From Eubacteriaceae bacterium UBA6119 (GTDB lineage Bacteria; Bacillota; Clostridia; Eubacteriales; UBA1433), in the NCBI GenBank assembly GCA_002423395.1, contig DIVZ01000003.1:1-64000 (forward strand): a stretch of 64,000 nucleotides of DNA, written 5' to 3'. Below the pieces are notes generated by a model that saw only the letters and a list, made by a program, of their open reading frames with translations, had not been told where the DNA came from and did not search any database. Positions 1 to 10,200 of this stretch are shown here, one piece after another. Numbering within the stretch: the stretch's first letter is position 1; each line of letters starts with the position of its first letter. A program made the position numbers and the translations under genes.

Positions 1-199
1 CTGTAGCTATTGTTATGCCTCTTTCACGTTCTTCCGGCGCTTTATCGATATTTTCAAATGCTACATACGAGCCTGTGCCGTATCTTTTATTAAGCACCAT
101 TGTTATTGCTGCCGTAAGGGTTGTCTTGCCGTGGTCTACGTGTCCTATTGTTCCTATGTTTACATGCGGTTTCTCTCTGTTATACTTTGCTTTCGCCAT
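1..199 (-). CDS. tuf: Elongation factor Tu, N-terminal part (cut by window edge)
   Basis: Only the first 66 codons are visible; the rest lies beyond base 1. EF-Tu is the GTPase that brings aminoacyl-tRNA to the ribosome. The N-terminus begins MAKAKYNREKPHVNIGTIGH and continues with the P-loop GHVDHGKT at about residues 19-26 and the switch I signature RERGITI near residue 60, all diagnostic of EF-Tu. ATG at 199 is preceded by a GAGGAG site that overlaps the 3' end of fusA. The fusA stop lies only 13 bases upstream, so tuf is the last gene of the str operon visible here and is co-transcribed with fusA. Confidence 0.97.
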   Translation of the reverse strand, partial: MAKAKYNREKPHVNIGTIGHVDHGKTTLTAAITMVLNKRYGTGSYVAFENIDKAPEERERGITIAT

Positions 200-212
200 C
201 TTTATTTTCTCC

Positions 213-2279
213 TCATTTATCTAATATTTTTTTTGCAGCTTCGTTCTGCATTTTTTCATAATGCGAGAACTGCATTGTAGATGTTCCTCTTCCCTGTGTT
301 TTGGAACGAAGAACTGTTGTATAGCCAAACATCTCGCTAAGCGGCACAAGCCCTTTTACTATCTGAGTGTTGGCTCTCATTTCCATACCTTCAAGTCTTC
401 CCCTTCTTGAGTTTATATCCCCTATTACATCTCCCAAATACTCTTCAGGTACAGTTACTTCTAATTTGAATATAGGTTCAAGCAATACCGATCCTGCTTT
501 TTTCTGAGCTTCTTTTATCGCCATTGATCCAGCCATTTTGAAAGCCATTTCTGAGGAGTCAACTTCATGGTAAGAACCGTCAACAAGCGATACTTTAACG
601 TCAAGTACAGGATATCCTGCTAAAATTCCGCTTTCTAGGCTTGATTTAATGCCTTCATTTACAGGATTAATGTATTCTTTGGGAATAACTCCTCCTGTAA
701 TTGCATTTACAAATTCATAGCCTTTGCCTGCTTCCTGAGGTTCTACCTCAATGACAACATGACCGTATTGCCCTTTGCCGCCCGACTGTTTTGCATATTT
801 CATGTCCACTCTTGCGGGTCTTGTTATTGTTTCTTTATAAGCTACCTGCGGTTTTCCGACATTAGCTTCAACTTTAAATTCACGCAGCATTCTGTCTACT
901 ATAATATCCAGATGCAGCTCGCCCATACCCTGTATAATTGTCTGTCCCGTTTCTTTATCGGTATAAGTTCTAAACGTCGGATCTTCCTCTGAAAGCTTAG
1001 CAAGAGCCGATGACATTTTATCTTGCCCTGCTTTTGTTTTAGGCTCTATAGCTATTGAAATTACAGGTTCGGGAAATACCATTGATTCAAGCAATATTTT
1101 ATTATTTTCATTGCATAATGTGTCTCCCGTAGATGTTTCTTTCAGCCCGACTGCTGCGGCTATATCACCTGTATATACTTTTTCTATTTCCTGGCGGTGG
1201 TTTGCATGCATCTGAAGTATTCTTCCGATACGTTCCTTTTTGCCTTTTGTAGAATTATATACATATGAGCCGGAGTCAAGCGTTCCGGAATATACCCTGA
1301 AAAATGCCAGTTTTCCTACAAAAGGATCCGACATGATTTTAAACGCCAACGCCGAAAACGGACCATTATCATCCGGTTCTCTGATTTCTGTTTTTTCTGT
1401 TTTTGGGTTAATGCCCTCAATAGGCGGCACATCTAACGGTGAAGGCAGATAATCTACAACTGCATCCATAACAAGCTGTACCCCTTTGTTTTTATAGGAC
1501 GTTCCGCATATAACAGGTATTATAGAATTTGATACCGTAGCTTTTCTAATGGCTTTTTTCAGCTCGTCAATTTCAACAATTTCACCTTCCAGATATTTTT
1601 CCATTATGGCATCGTCAAAATCAGAAACACTTTCTAAGAGTTTGTTTCTGTATTCATCTGCTTTATCTTTAATATCAGCAGGAATTTCCTCAACAGAAAT
1701 ATTTTTTCCGTCGTCATCATAATACATTTTTGCATTCATTTCAACAAGGTCAACAATACCTTTGAATGAATCTTCGCTTCCGTATGGCAATTGTATGGGA
1801 ACGGCAACTGCACCCAATCGCTTTTCAATTCCTGAGACAACATTATAAAAATCAGCACCTATAATATCCATCTTGTTTACATAAGCCATTCTGGGTACGC
1901 CGTATTTATCTGCCTGACGCCAAACTGTTTCACTTTGAGGCTCAACTCCGCCTTTTGCGCAGAATACCGCAACAGCGCCGTCAAGAACTCTTAATGAACG
2001 TTCAACTTCAACAGTAAAATCAACATGCCCCGGTGTATCTATAATGTTTACTCTATATCCATTCCAGTAACATGTAGTAGCCGCTGAGGTGATAGTAATG
2101 CCTCGTTCTTGCTCTTGTTCCATCCAGTCCATTTGAGCAGCGCCTTCATGCACTTCGCCTATTCTGTGTATTTTACCAGAATAGTAAAGTATTCTCTCTG
2201 TAGTTGTAGTCTTCCCTGCATCAATATGAGCCATTATGCCGATATTTCTTGTTTTTTCGAGACTATACTCTCTTGTCAT
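213..2279 (-). CDS. fusA: Elongation factor G
   Basis: GTPase that drives ribosomal translocation and, with RRF, ribosome recycling. The 688 residues are the usual bacterial length. Visible motifs are the P-loop AHIDAGKT (17-24), RGITIT in switch I (about 59-64), DTPGH (81-85) and NKMD (135-138), followed by the normal domain II-V sequence. ATG follows GGAGGTGAAAGTTA, a strong ribosome binding site. It lies 39 bases after rpsG and 13 bases before tuf, the classic str order. Nothing suggests the duplicated, divergent EF-G2 type. Confidence 0.98.
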   Translation of the reverse strand: MTREYSLEKTRNIGIMAHIDAGKTTTTERILYYSGKIHRIGEVHEGAAQMDWMEQEQERGITITSAATTCYWNGYRVNIIDTPGHVDFTVEVERSLRVLDGAVAVFCAKGGVEPQSETVWRQADKYGVPRMAYVNKMDIIGADFYNVVSGIEKRLGAVAVPIQLPYGSEDSFKGIVDLVEMNAKMYYDDDGKNISVEEIPADIKDKADEYRNKLLESVSDFDDAIMEKYLEGEIVEIDELKKAIRKATVSNSIIPVICGTSYKNKGVQLVMDAVVDYLPSPLDVPPIEGINPKTEKTEIREPDDNGPFSALAFKIMSDPFVGKLAFFRVYSGTLDSGSYVYNSTKGKKERIGRILQMHANHRQEIEKVYTGDIAAAVGLKETSTGDTLCNENNKILLESMVFPEPVISIAIEPKTKAGQDKMSSALAKLSEEDPTFRTYTDKETGQTIIQGMGELHLDIIVDRMLREFKVEANVGKPQVAYKETITRPARVDMKYAKQSGGKGQYGHVVIEVEPQEAGKGYEFVNAITGGVIPKEYINPVNEGIKSSLESGILAGYPVLDVKVSLVDGSYHEVDSSEMAFKMAGSMAIKEAQKKAGSVLLEPIFKLEVTVPEEYLGDVIGDINSRRGRLEGMEMRANTQIVKGLVPLSEMFGYTTVLRSKTQGRGTSTMQFSHYEKMQNEAAKKILDK

Positions 2280-2318
2280 TAACTTTCACCTCCTTATAGA
2301 TTAATCGCATATCTCACA

Positions 2319-2789
2319 TTACCACCTGTAATGTGCAAATGCTCTGTTTGCTTCTGCCATTCTGTAAGTTTCTTCTTTTTTCTTGATAGAAGCGCCGGTA
2401 TTATTAAGTGCGTCTATAATTTCTGCCGCTAATCGTTCTCTCATTGTTTTCTCATTGCGCTTTTTTGAATATCCTACAAGCCATCGCAATGCCAGAGTTT
2501 GTTTTCTCGCTTCGCTGACTTCTATAGGAACCTGATAGGTGGCTCCGCCTACTCTTCGCGCTTTTACTTCAAGCATGGGTTTAATATTGTTTAAGCTTTC
2601 TTCAAACGCTTCAAGCGGTTCTTTGCCTGTTTTTTGCGCTATTATGTCAAAAGCTCCGTACACTATTTTCTGCGCCACGCCTTTCTTGCCGTCCAGCATA
2701 ACATTGTTTACCAGTTTTGTTACCAGTTCGCTGTTATAAATAGGATCAGCAAGCACATCTCTTTTAAATAAAGTTTTTTTCCTAGGCAC
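2319..2789 (-). CDS. rpsG: Small ribosomal subunit protein uS7
   Basis: Primary 16S rRNA-binding protein that organises the 3' major domain of the 30S head. It has 156 residues, beginning MPRKK and ending in the conserved AHYRW tail typical of bacterial S7. The start is GTG (bases 2789-2787) behind GGAGGG with about 7 bases of spacing, an unusual choice for a highly expressed gene. It is separated from rpsL by 149 bases that hold a possible RNA hairpin. In other bacteria S7 represses the str operon through the S12-S7 gap. Confidence 0.97.
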   Translation of the reverse strand: MPRKKTLFKRDVLADPIYNSELVTKLVNNVMLDGKKGVAQKIVYGAFDIIAQKTGKEPLEAFEESLNNIKPMLEVKARRVGGATYQVPIEVSEARKQTLALRWLVGYSKKRNEKTMRERLAAEIIDALNNTGASIKKKEETYRMAEANRAFAHYRW

Positions 2790-2817
2790 TTTCTTCCCTC
2801 CATTTTAAAATAAAATT

Positions 2818-2850
2818 CATCGGTACTCGACAAGTTCCCACTGCCGTATG
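2818..2850 (-). promoter_or_regulatory. Possible RNA hairpin in the rpsL-rpsG gap
   Basis: In the 149-base gap upstream of rpsG, CATCGG at 2818-2823 can pair with CCG-T-ATG at 2844-2850 (one bulged T). A shorter alternative stem (CGGCA with TGTCG, minus strand) overlaps it. The remaining gap is an AT-rich run with no clear promoter or terminator. The position matches the place where S7 binds str mRNA in E. coli, but I see no convincing copy of that site, so a regulatory role is only an inference. Confidence 0.3.
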
Positions 2851-2938
2851 TGCATTATAATAATCATTTATTAAAAAAATTATTTAATAATTTAAAATAT
2901 ATATATAAAAACACATATCAATGTTTACTAATCTTTAA

Positions 2939-3310
2939 TTATTTTGCTTTTTTTGTACCATACTTGCTCCTGGCCTGCTGTCTTTTGTTCACCCCTGCCG
3001 TATCGAGTGCCCCTCTTATGATTTTATAACGGACGCCCGGTAAATCTTTTACCCTTCCGCCTTTAATCATAACCACGCTATGTTCTTGCAGATTGTGTCC
3101 GATTCCCGGAATATAAGCTGTAACTTCCATTCCGTTAACAAGGCGCACCCTGGCAATTTTTCGAAGAGCCGAGTTCGGTTTTTTAGGGGTTGTTGTTCTT
3201 ACTGCAGTACAAACGCCTCTTTTTTGAGGATTTGCCTTAAGTGCAGGAGACTTTGTTTTGTAAATAATCTCTTTTCTTTCTTTCCTTACGATTTGATTAA
3301 TCGTTGGCAT
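2939..3310 (-). CDS. rpsL: Small ribosomal subunit protein uS12
   Basis: Decoding-centre protein of the 30S subunit. The sequence contains the family landmarks TTPKKPNSALRK (streptomycin-resistance region) and the PGxRYKIIRG segment. I place the start at the ATG of MPTINQ (base 3310), 123 residues; an in-frame GTG four codons upstream is part of the GGAGGTG ribosome binding site. The Lys residue usually mutated to streptomycin resistance is present (TTPKKPNS). The start overlaps the end of the upstream L7Ae-like gene by 14 bases, which suggests translational coupling. Confidence 0.97.
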   Translation of the reverse strand: MPTINQIVRKERKEIIYKTKSPALKANPQKRGVCTAVRTTTPKKPNSALRKIARVRLVNGMEVTAYIPGIGHNLQEHSVVMIKGGRVKDLPGVRYKIIRGALDTAGVNKRQQARSKYGTKKAK

Positions 3311-3578
3311 TACTTTCTTCACCTCCTTTTTTTATTTCTTTTTTCAATATAGCAGCGCAAGCAGCCGGTCGGCTGATTGCGCAAGCTTTGCCCAATAGTT
3401 TCATGCTTATTGCATAGCGGATTTCAATATCGGAATTTTCACATTCGGTTTTTATTTTCGTTATAAGACTTTCGTCTGCATCTTGTGCTATAAAAACCGC
3501 CGCCGCGTTGCCGTTTTTAATTTGGCTCAGCGTCTGTTTCATCCCTACAACCAGCATTTTGCTGTTTATATTATTCAC
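3297..3578 (-). CDS. rplGB: L7Ae/L30e-like ribosomal protein (YbxF type)
   Basis: 93-residue protein of the L7Ae/L30e/S12e RNA-binding family, the small kink-turn binding proteins that Firmicutes carry between rpoC and rpsL. Support comes from this position, the length and the LVVGMKQT...GNAAAVFIAQDAD pattern followed by GKACAISRPAACAAI near the end. The start is probably GTG at 3578 behind GAGG; an internal ATG at residue 8 is possible. On the mRNA, TTTACC and GGTAAA flank the Shine-Dalgarno and could form a six-pair hairpin hiding it. Binding of kink-turns is known for Bacillus homologues; a role here is inferred. Confidence 0.9.
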   Translation of the reverse strand: MNNINSKMLVVGMKQTLSQIKNGNAAAVFIAQDADESLITKIKTECENSDIEIRYAISMKLLGKACAISRPAACAAILKKEIKKGGEESNAND

Positions 3579-3628
3579 ATTTTACCTCACGGTAAATTTA
3601 ATCAAGTTTTTTTATTTTATCATTCCGT

Positions 3629-6600
3629 CTATATTATGTCAATATTTTCTTCTTCGGCTATTGTTCCCTCAAACTCGTCTTCTTCAAATTCGCCTTTGAA
3701 TAAATCTTCTATTTCCAAATCAATGTCTGTCTGCGATATTGAAGCGTCTTTTAAATTGAGTCTGTTCTCGGTTTCTTGACGCTCGAGAACTATATTTCTG
3801 TATTTACCGACCCCTGTTCCCGCGGGAACAAGTTTGCCGATAATAACATTTTCTTTCAGCCCCAGCAGATGGTCAACTTTACCTTTTATTGCCGCGTCTG
3901 TTAAAACTCTTGTTGTTTCCTGGAATGATGCGGCGGAAAGGAATGAATCTGTTTCAAGGGACGCTTTTGTAATACCAAGCAGCTCTTGAGAATATGTCGC
4001 AAGTTCCCCGCCTGCTGCTTTGGCTTTAACGTTTTCGTCTTGAAATTCAAATACATCAACAAGGCTTCCCGGCAGCAAATGCGTATCTCCCGGTTCTTCT
4101 GCTCTTACTTTTCTCAGCATTTGCCTTACAATCACTTCTATATGCTTATCATTAATATGAACGCCCTGCCATCTGTATACTTTCTGAACTTCGTAAAGCA
4201 GATACTCCTGTACGCCTTGTACGCCGAGAATTCTTAATATGTCATTCGGATAAACGCTGCCTTCCATCAATTCCTGACCGAGTTTAATATATTCTCCGTC
4301 AGCAACTTTTAGCCTTGAGCCGAACGGTATCATATAGTAACGCATTTCACCTGTTGGTGAAGTAACTTCAACTTCTGTTTTCTTATCCGATTTTCTTACT
4401 TTAACTTTGCCTTCAATTTCCGAAATTATTGCAAGACCTTTCGGTTTTCTTGCTTCAAATAATTCCTCAACCCTGGGCAGACCTTGCGTTATGTCTTCGC
4501 CGGCAACACCGCCTGTATGGAAGGTACGCATTGTAAGCTGCGTTCCGGGCTCTCCTATAGACTGAGCCGCGATTATGCCTACCGCCTCACCTATATTTAC
4601 AAGCTTTCCGCTTGTTAAATCAACGCCGTAGCATTTTCTGCATACTCCGTGTCTTGAACGGCAGTTAAATACAGATCGGATTTTTACTGATTTTATGCCT
4701 GCTTCTTCTATTTTTCTCGCATTAGCTTTGCTTATAAGCTCTCCTGCTTTAACAATTGGTTCATTGTTAGCCGGGTTGAGTATATCTTCGTATAAATATC
4801 GTCCCGCTATTCTTTCGGATAATGTCTCAATTATCTTGCCGTTTTCTTCGATTGATGCAACTTCATATCCTTCGGTTGAACCGCAGTCTTCTTCTTTGAT
4901 TAAAACTTCCTGGCTTACATCGACAAGTCTTCTTGTAAGATAACCCGAGTCGGCTGTTCGAAGAGCTGTGTCCGCCTGACCTTTTCTTGCTCCGTGAGTA
5001 GAGATAAAGAATTCAAGAACATTAAGTCCTTCACGGAAGTTTGATTTTATAGGCAGTTCTATAATTCTGCCCGTCGGGTTTGCCATAAGTCCGCGCATGC
5101 CTGCAAGCTGTCCTATCTGTCCTACGCCGCCTCTTGCTCCCGATGTTGCCATCATATTAATGCTGTTTAGCGGTTTTAGGCTGCTCATCAGCGCTGAAGT
5201 TACTTCTTTAGTTGTTTTTGTCCAGATATCAATAACTTTCTGGTATCTTTCTTCTTCAGAGATAAGTCCGCGGTTAAAGTTTTTTAGTGCGTTTTCAACT
5301 GCTTTATCCGCTTGCTCTAAAAGCTCTTTTTTAATCTGCGGAACCTCCATATCGCCTATACTTACGGTAATAGCGCCTTTTGTGGAATAATGGAATCCTA
5401 GACTCTTTATATTATCAAGCATTTCCGCCGTTGTACTTGCGCCGTGCACTTCAAAACACTGTGAAACAATCCTTGACAGCATTTTTTTATCAGCAAGCGT
5501 ATCTATTTCAAGTTCAAATAAGTCGTCTTGTGTAACTCTTTCCCTTATTCCCAAATCCTGCGGAATTATTTGATTAAAGAAAAATCTGCCGACTGTACTG
5601 TTTACTACTTTTGATTTTTCTTCTCCGTCTATTTCCTTTATAACTTCAAGATAAACCTTGGAGTGAAGCGTAACGACTTTATTTTGATATGCCATTTCAA
5701 GTTCATCCATTGATGAGAAACATTTTCCTTCGCCTTGCGCTCCTTCTATATGAGTTGTCAAATAGTAGGAACCAAGTATCATATCCTGAGAAGGGCTCAC
5801 TACAGGTGCGCCGTCCTGCGGTTTTAAAATATTATTTGCTGCAAGCATTAAGAATCTTGCTTCTGCCTGAGCTTCAACGGAAAGCGGTACATGTACTGCC
5901 ATTTGGTCTCCGTCAAAATCGGCGTTATATGCAACGCATACGAGAGGATGCAGTTTTATAGCTCTGCCCTCAACCAAGATAGGCTCAAATGCTTGTATGC
6001 CTAACCTGTGCAGCGTTGGCGCGCGGTTTAGAAGCACGGGATAATCTTTTATTACATCATCTAAAACATCCCATACCTCAGGTCTCATACGCTCAACCAT
6101 TCGTTTTGCGCTTTTTATATTTTGTGAATATTTTCTGTTTACAAGCTCTTTCATAACATAAGGCTTAAACAGTTCTATTGCCATTTCTTTAGGAAGTCCG
6201 CACTGGTACATTTTAAGTTCGGGGCCTACTACTATAACGGAACGTCCCGAGTAGTCAACACGCTTTCCTAGCAGATTCTGCCTGAATCTGCCCTGTTTTC
6301 CTTTAAGCATATCAGAAAGAGATTTAAGCACTCTGTTATTCTGCCCCGTTACGGGTCTTCTTTTCCTGCTGTTGTCTATTAGTGCGTCTACAGCTTCCTG
6401 AAGCATCCTCTTTTCATTTTGTACGATGATATCGGGAGCATCCAGCGCTAAAAGTCTTTTCAGACGGTTATTTCTGTTTATTACTCTTCTGTATAAGTCA
6501 TTTAAATCCGATGTCGCGAATCTTCCGCCGTCCAGCTGAACCATAGGTCTCAGCTCAGGAGGAATAACAGGAATTACTTCAAGTATCATCCATTGGGGTT

Positions 6601-7264
6601 TATTGCCCGAAAGTTTAAAAGCTTCAACTACTTCAAGGCGTCTTACGGCTTTTGCCCTTTTCTGCCCCGTGCTTTCTTTTACTTCTTTGCGAAGATCGTC
6701 GCTTTCTTTTTCAACATTAATATCCGCAAGCAAGTCTTTTATAGCTTCCGCGCCGATTTTAGCTTCAAAATCGCCGCCGTATTTTTTCTGCGCTTCTCTA
6801 AATTCCGTTTCGCTTAAAAGCTGCTTATAGGAAAGCGGCGAATTACCCGGGTTTGTTACAATATATGATGCAAAATAAATTACTTTCTCCAAATCTCTGG
6901 GAGACATGTCTAAAAGCAGTCTTATTCTGCTTGGTATGCCTTTTAAATACCATATATGCGAAACAGGAGTTGCGAGCTCAATATGCCCCATTCTTTCACG
7001 TCTTACTTTGGAGCGCGTGATTTCAACGCCGCATCTGTCGCAAACCATTCCCTTATATCTTATTCTTTTATATTTTCCGCAGTGACATTCCCAGTCTTTA
7101 GTGGGTCCGAATATCTTTTCGCAGAACAAGCCTTCTTTTTCAGGCCTTAAGGTACGGTAATTTATAGTCTCGGGTTTTTTTACTTCCCCTTTCGACCATT
7201 CTCTAATCTGATCAGGCGATGCCAAACCGATTTTTATAGCTTTAAAATTGTTCAGTTCGTTCAA
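3629..7264 (-). CDS. rpoC: DNA-directed RNA polymerase subunit beta'
   Basis: Largest catalytic subunit of RNA polymerase, 1211 residues, normal for Firmicutes, which lack the large proteobacterial insertion. The N-terminal zinc site is seen as Cys60, Cys62, Cys75 and Cys78. The catalytic loop NADFDGDQM holds the three Mg-binding Asp residues at about residue 450. The second zinc cluster appears as CRSRHGVCRKC, followed by the trigger-loop region MRTFHTGG. The start is TTG at 7264 behind AAGGGG. The gene follows rpoB by 20 bases in the same transcript. Confidence 0.98.
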   Translation of the reverse strand: MNELNNFKAIKIGLASPDQIREWSKGEVKKPETINYRTLRPEKEGLFCEKIFGPTKDWECHCGKYKRIRYKGMVCDRCGVEITRSKVRRERMGHIELATPVSHIWYLKGIPSRIRLLLDMSPRDLEKVIYFASYIVTNPGNSPLSYKQLLSETEFREAQKKYGGDFEAKIGAEAIKDLLADINVEKESDDLRKEVKESTGQKRAKAVRRLEVVEAFKLSGNKPQWMILEVIPVIPPELRPMVQLDGGRFATSDLNDLYRRVINRNNRLKRLLALDAPDIIVQNEKRMLQEAVDALIDNSRKRRPVTGQNNRVLKSLSDMLKGKQGRFRQNLLGKRVDYSGRSVIVVGPELKMYQCGLPKEMAIELFKPYVMKELVNRKYSQNIKSAKRMVERMRPEVWDVLDDVIKDYPVLLNRAPTLHRLGIQAFEPILVEGRAIKLHPLVCVAYNADFDGDQMAVHVPLSVEAQAEARFLMLAANNILKPQDGAPVVSPSQDMILGSYYLTTHIEGAQGEGKCFSSMDELEMAYQNKVVTLHSKVYLEVIKEIDGEEKSKVVNSTVGRFFFNQIIPQDLGIRERVTQDDLFELEIDTLADKKMLSRIVSQCFEVHGASTTAEMLDNIKSLGFHYSTKGAITVSIGDMEVPQIKKELLEQADKAVENALKNFNRGLISEEERYQKVIDIWTKTTKEVTSALMSSLKPLNSINMMATSGARGGVGQIGQLAGMRGLMANPTGRIIELPIKSNFREGLNVLEFFISTHGARKGQADTALRTADSGYLTRRLVDVSQEVLIKEEDCGSTEGYEVASIEENGKIIETLSERIAGRYLYEDILNPANNEPIVKAGELISKANARKIEEAGIKSVKIRSVFNCRSRHGVCRKCYGVDLTSGKLVNIGEAVGIIAAQSIGEPGTQLTMRTFHTGGVAGEDITQGLPRVEELFEARKPKGLAIISEIEGKVKVRKSDKKTEVEVTSPTGEMRYYMIPFGSRLKVADGEYIKLGQELMEGSVYPNDILRILGVQGVQEYLLYEVQKVYRWQGVHINDKHIEVIVRQMLRKVRAEEPGDTHLLPGSLVDVFEFQDENVKAKAAGGELATYSQELLGITKASLETDSFLSAASFQETTRVLTDAAIKGKVDHLLGLKENVIIGKLVPAGTGVGKYRNIVLERQETENRLNLKDASISQTDIDLEIEDLFKGEFEEDEFEGTIAEEENIDII

Positions 7265-7284
7265 TAGTTTTCGCCCCTTCCGTA

Positions 7285-10200
7285 TTATAAATCAAAATCG
7301 TCGTCTTCTGTAAAATCTTCAACGCTGACTGTCGTTACGACATGCGGTATCCCGTCTTCTTCCTCTGTGTCTTTTACTTTAATTTCTTCATCCGCCTCGC
7401 CGATTACCGATACGTCAATTCCAAGACTCTGGAATTCTTTAATAAGAACTTTAAAGCCTTCCGGTATACCCGGCGTCGGAATATTTTCACCTTTTATAAT
7501 AGCTTCATAAGCTTTTACCCTGCCTACAACGTCATCGGATTTTACTGTTATTATTTCCTGAAGTGTATGAGCAGCTCCGTATGCTTCAAGCGCCCAAACT
7601 TCCATTTCCCCAAACCTCTGCCCGCCGAACTGCGCTTTGCCTCCCAGCGGCTGCTGTGTTACCAGCGAGTACGGACCTGTTGAACGCGAATGCATCTTAT
7701 CGTCAACGAGATGATGCAGTTTCATTATATACATGTATCCGACAGTTACCCTGTTGTCAAATTCATCGCCTGTTCGCCCGTCATAAAGTTTGACTTTTCC
7801 GTCTTTATTGTATCCTGCTTTTTCGAGCAGGTCCATTGTGTCGTCTTCATTCGCGCCGTCAAATACCGGCGTTGCGATTTTCCAGCCGAATGCCGCTGCC
7901 GCCATGCCTAAGTGAGTTTCGAGCACCTGACCGATATTCATACGGCTAGGCACGCCTAGAGGATTTAATACTATTTCAAGCGGCGTTCCGTCTTCCATAA
8001 ACGGCATATCCTCTTCGGGCAGTATTCTTGATACAACCCCTTTATTACCATGACGCCCCGCCATTTTATCGCCTACAGAAATTTTCCTTTTAACCGCCAC
8101 ATAAACTCTTACTGTTTTATTTGTCTGAGGTTTTAATTCGTCGCCGTTTTCACGCGAGAATTCTTTAACGTCAACTACTATTCCGCTTTCTCCGTGAGGC
8201 ACTTTAAGCGATGTATCTCTTACTTCTCTTGCTTTTTCACCGAATATGGCTCTTAATAATCTTTCTTCGGCAGTCAGTTCCTTTTCTCCTTTCGGAGTAA
8301 CTTTTCCTACAAGTATATCATCGCTGGTTACTTCGGCGCCTATTCTGATAATGCCTTTTTCGTTTAAGTTCTTAAGCACATCTTCGCCGACATTCGGAAT
8401 GTCTCTTGTAATTTCTTCGGGTCCCAGCTTTGTTTCTCTTGCTTCGCATTCGTATTCTTCAATATGAATAGAAGTAAACGCGTCTTCTTTTACCAGTTTT
8501 TCACTGATTAATATAGCGTCTTCAAAGTTATAGCCTTCCCATGTCATAAATCCTACAAGCACGTTTCTGCCAAGCGCCAGTTCGCCTTTTTCCGTAGACG
8601 GACCGTCTGCTATTATATCGCCTTTTTTTATAACGTCGCCTTTATCCACTATAGGACGCTGGTCACAGCATGTTCCCTGATTTGTGCGCTTAAACTTAAG
8701 AAGCGGATAATTTCTTCCGGAAACAACAATTCTGTTGGACGCTACTTTTTCTACAATGCCGTCCTGCTGCGCAACAACGCATACGCCGGAATCCTTAGCG
8801 CTTATATGCTCCATACCTGTTCCGATTATCGGAGACTGCGGATTTAAAAGCGGCACTGCCTGACGCTGCATGTTAGATCCCATCAATGCGCGGTTTGCGT
8901 CGTCATTTTCCAAAAACGGTATTAACGCAGTCGCAACCGAAACTATTTGTTTCGGTGAAATATCCATATAATCTATTTTGTTCGGCTCAACCATAACAAA
9001 GGCTCTTTCTTTGCCTGTTCTGCCTGTTACTTTGCTGTTAATGAAATTGCCGTTATCATCAAGCGGTTCATTTGCCTGCGCTATTGTATAAAAGCCTTCT
9101 TCATCGGCTGTGAGGTATTCATTTATCTCGGTTACTCTGCCGTTTTCCACTTTTCTGTACGGCGTTTCAATAAATCCGTAGTCATTTACTCTTGCGTATG
9201 TGCAAAGCGAATTTATAAGACCTATGTTTGGTCCTTCAGGCGTTTCTATAGGACACATTCTTCCGTAATGCGAATAATGTACGTCACGCACTTCAAATCC
9301 CGCTCTGTCTCTTGATAGTCCTCCCGGACCCAATGCCGAAAGTCTTCTTCTGTTTGTCAGCTCTGCCAGCGGATTAGTCTGATCCATAAACTGCGATAAC
9401 TGAGAGCTTCCGAAGAATTCCTTAATTGCGGCATGCACAGGTCTTATGTTTACCAAATCCTGAGGCGTCAGTGATTCTTTTTCCGGAGTCATCATACGTT
9501 CTTTAACGTTTTTCTCCATTCTTGTAAGCCCTATTCTGAACTGGTTTTGAAGCAGCTCCCCAACCGAACGAAGACGTCTGTTTCCCAAATGGTCAATATC
9601 ATCCGTATCGCCTATACCGTATTCAAGCCCCATATTATAATTTATTGTGCAAAATATATCTTCAATTGTTATATGTTTCGGAACAAGCTGTCTTATTCTG
9701 TCTTTTAATTCCTGCTTCATTTCCTCTTCTGATTTATCAGATGAAAGAATTTCGCACAGCACGTCATATCGAACCATTTTTTCAATATCTATATCAGAAA
9801 TATCAAATGGCAGATCTTGTTCTAAAATATTAACCGTGTTGTTTCCTATTACAGTAAACTTGCGTTCTTCCTTGTCTTTTATTACTACTACATCTACTCT
9901 GTTTATACCGCTGTTTTGTATTTTTTTGGCTACATCCATTTTAATTACTTCGCCTTTTGATACGAATATCTCACCTGTTTTAGGCGAAATTATATTGTTT
10001 GCGGCTATGTTAGATGCTATTCTTGTTGCAAGCGCGAGCTTTTTGTTAATTTTATATCTTCCTACAACAGCTAAATCATATCTTCTGTTATCAAAGAACA
10101 TTGAATCAGTAAGTGATTTTGCGTTATCGACAGTGGGCGGTTCACCCGGTCTTAACCTTTTATATATTTCAATTAATCCTTCTTCTTTGCTTGATGTACT

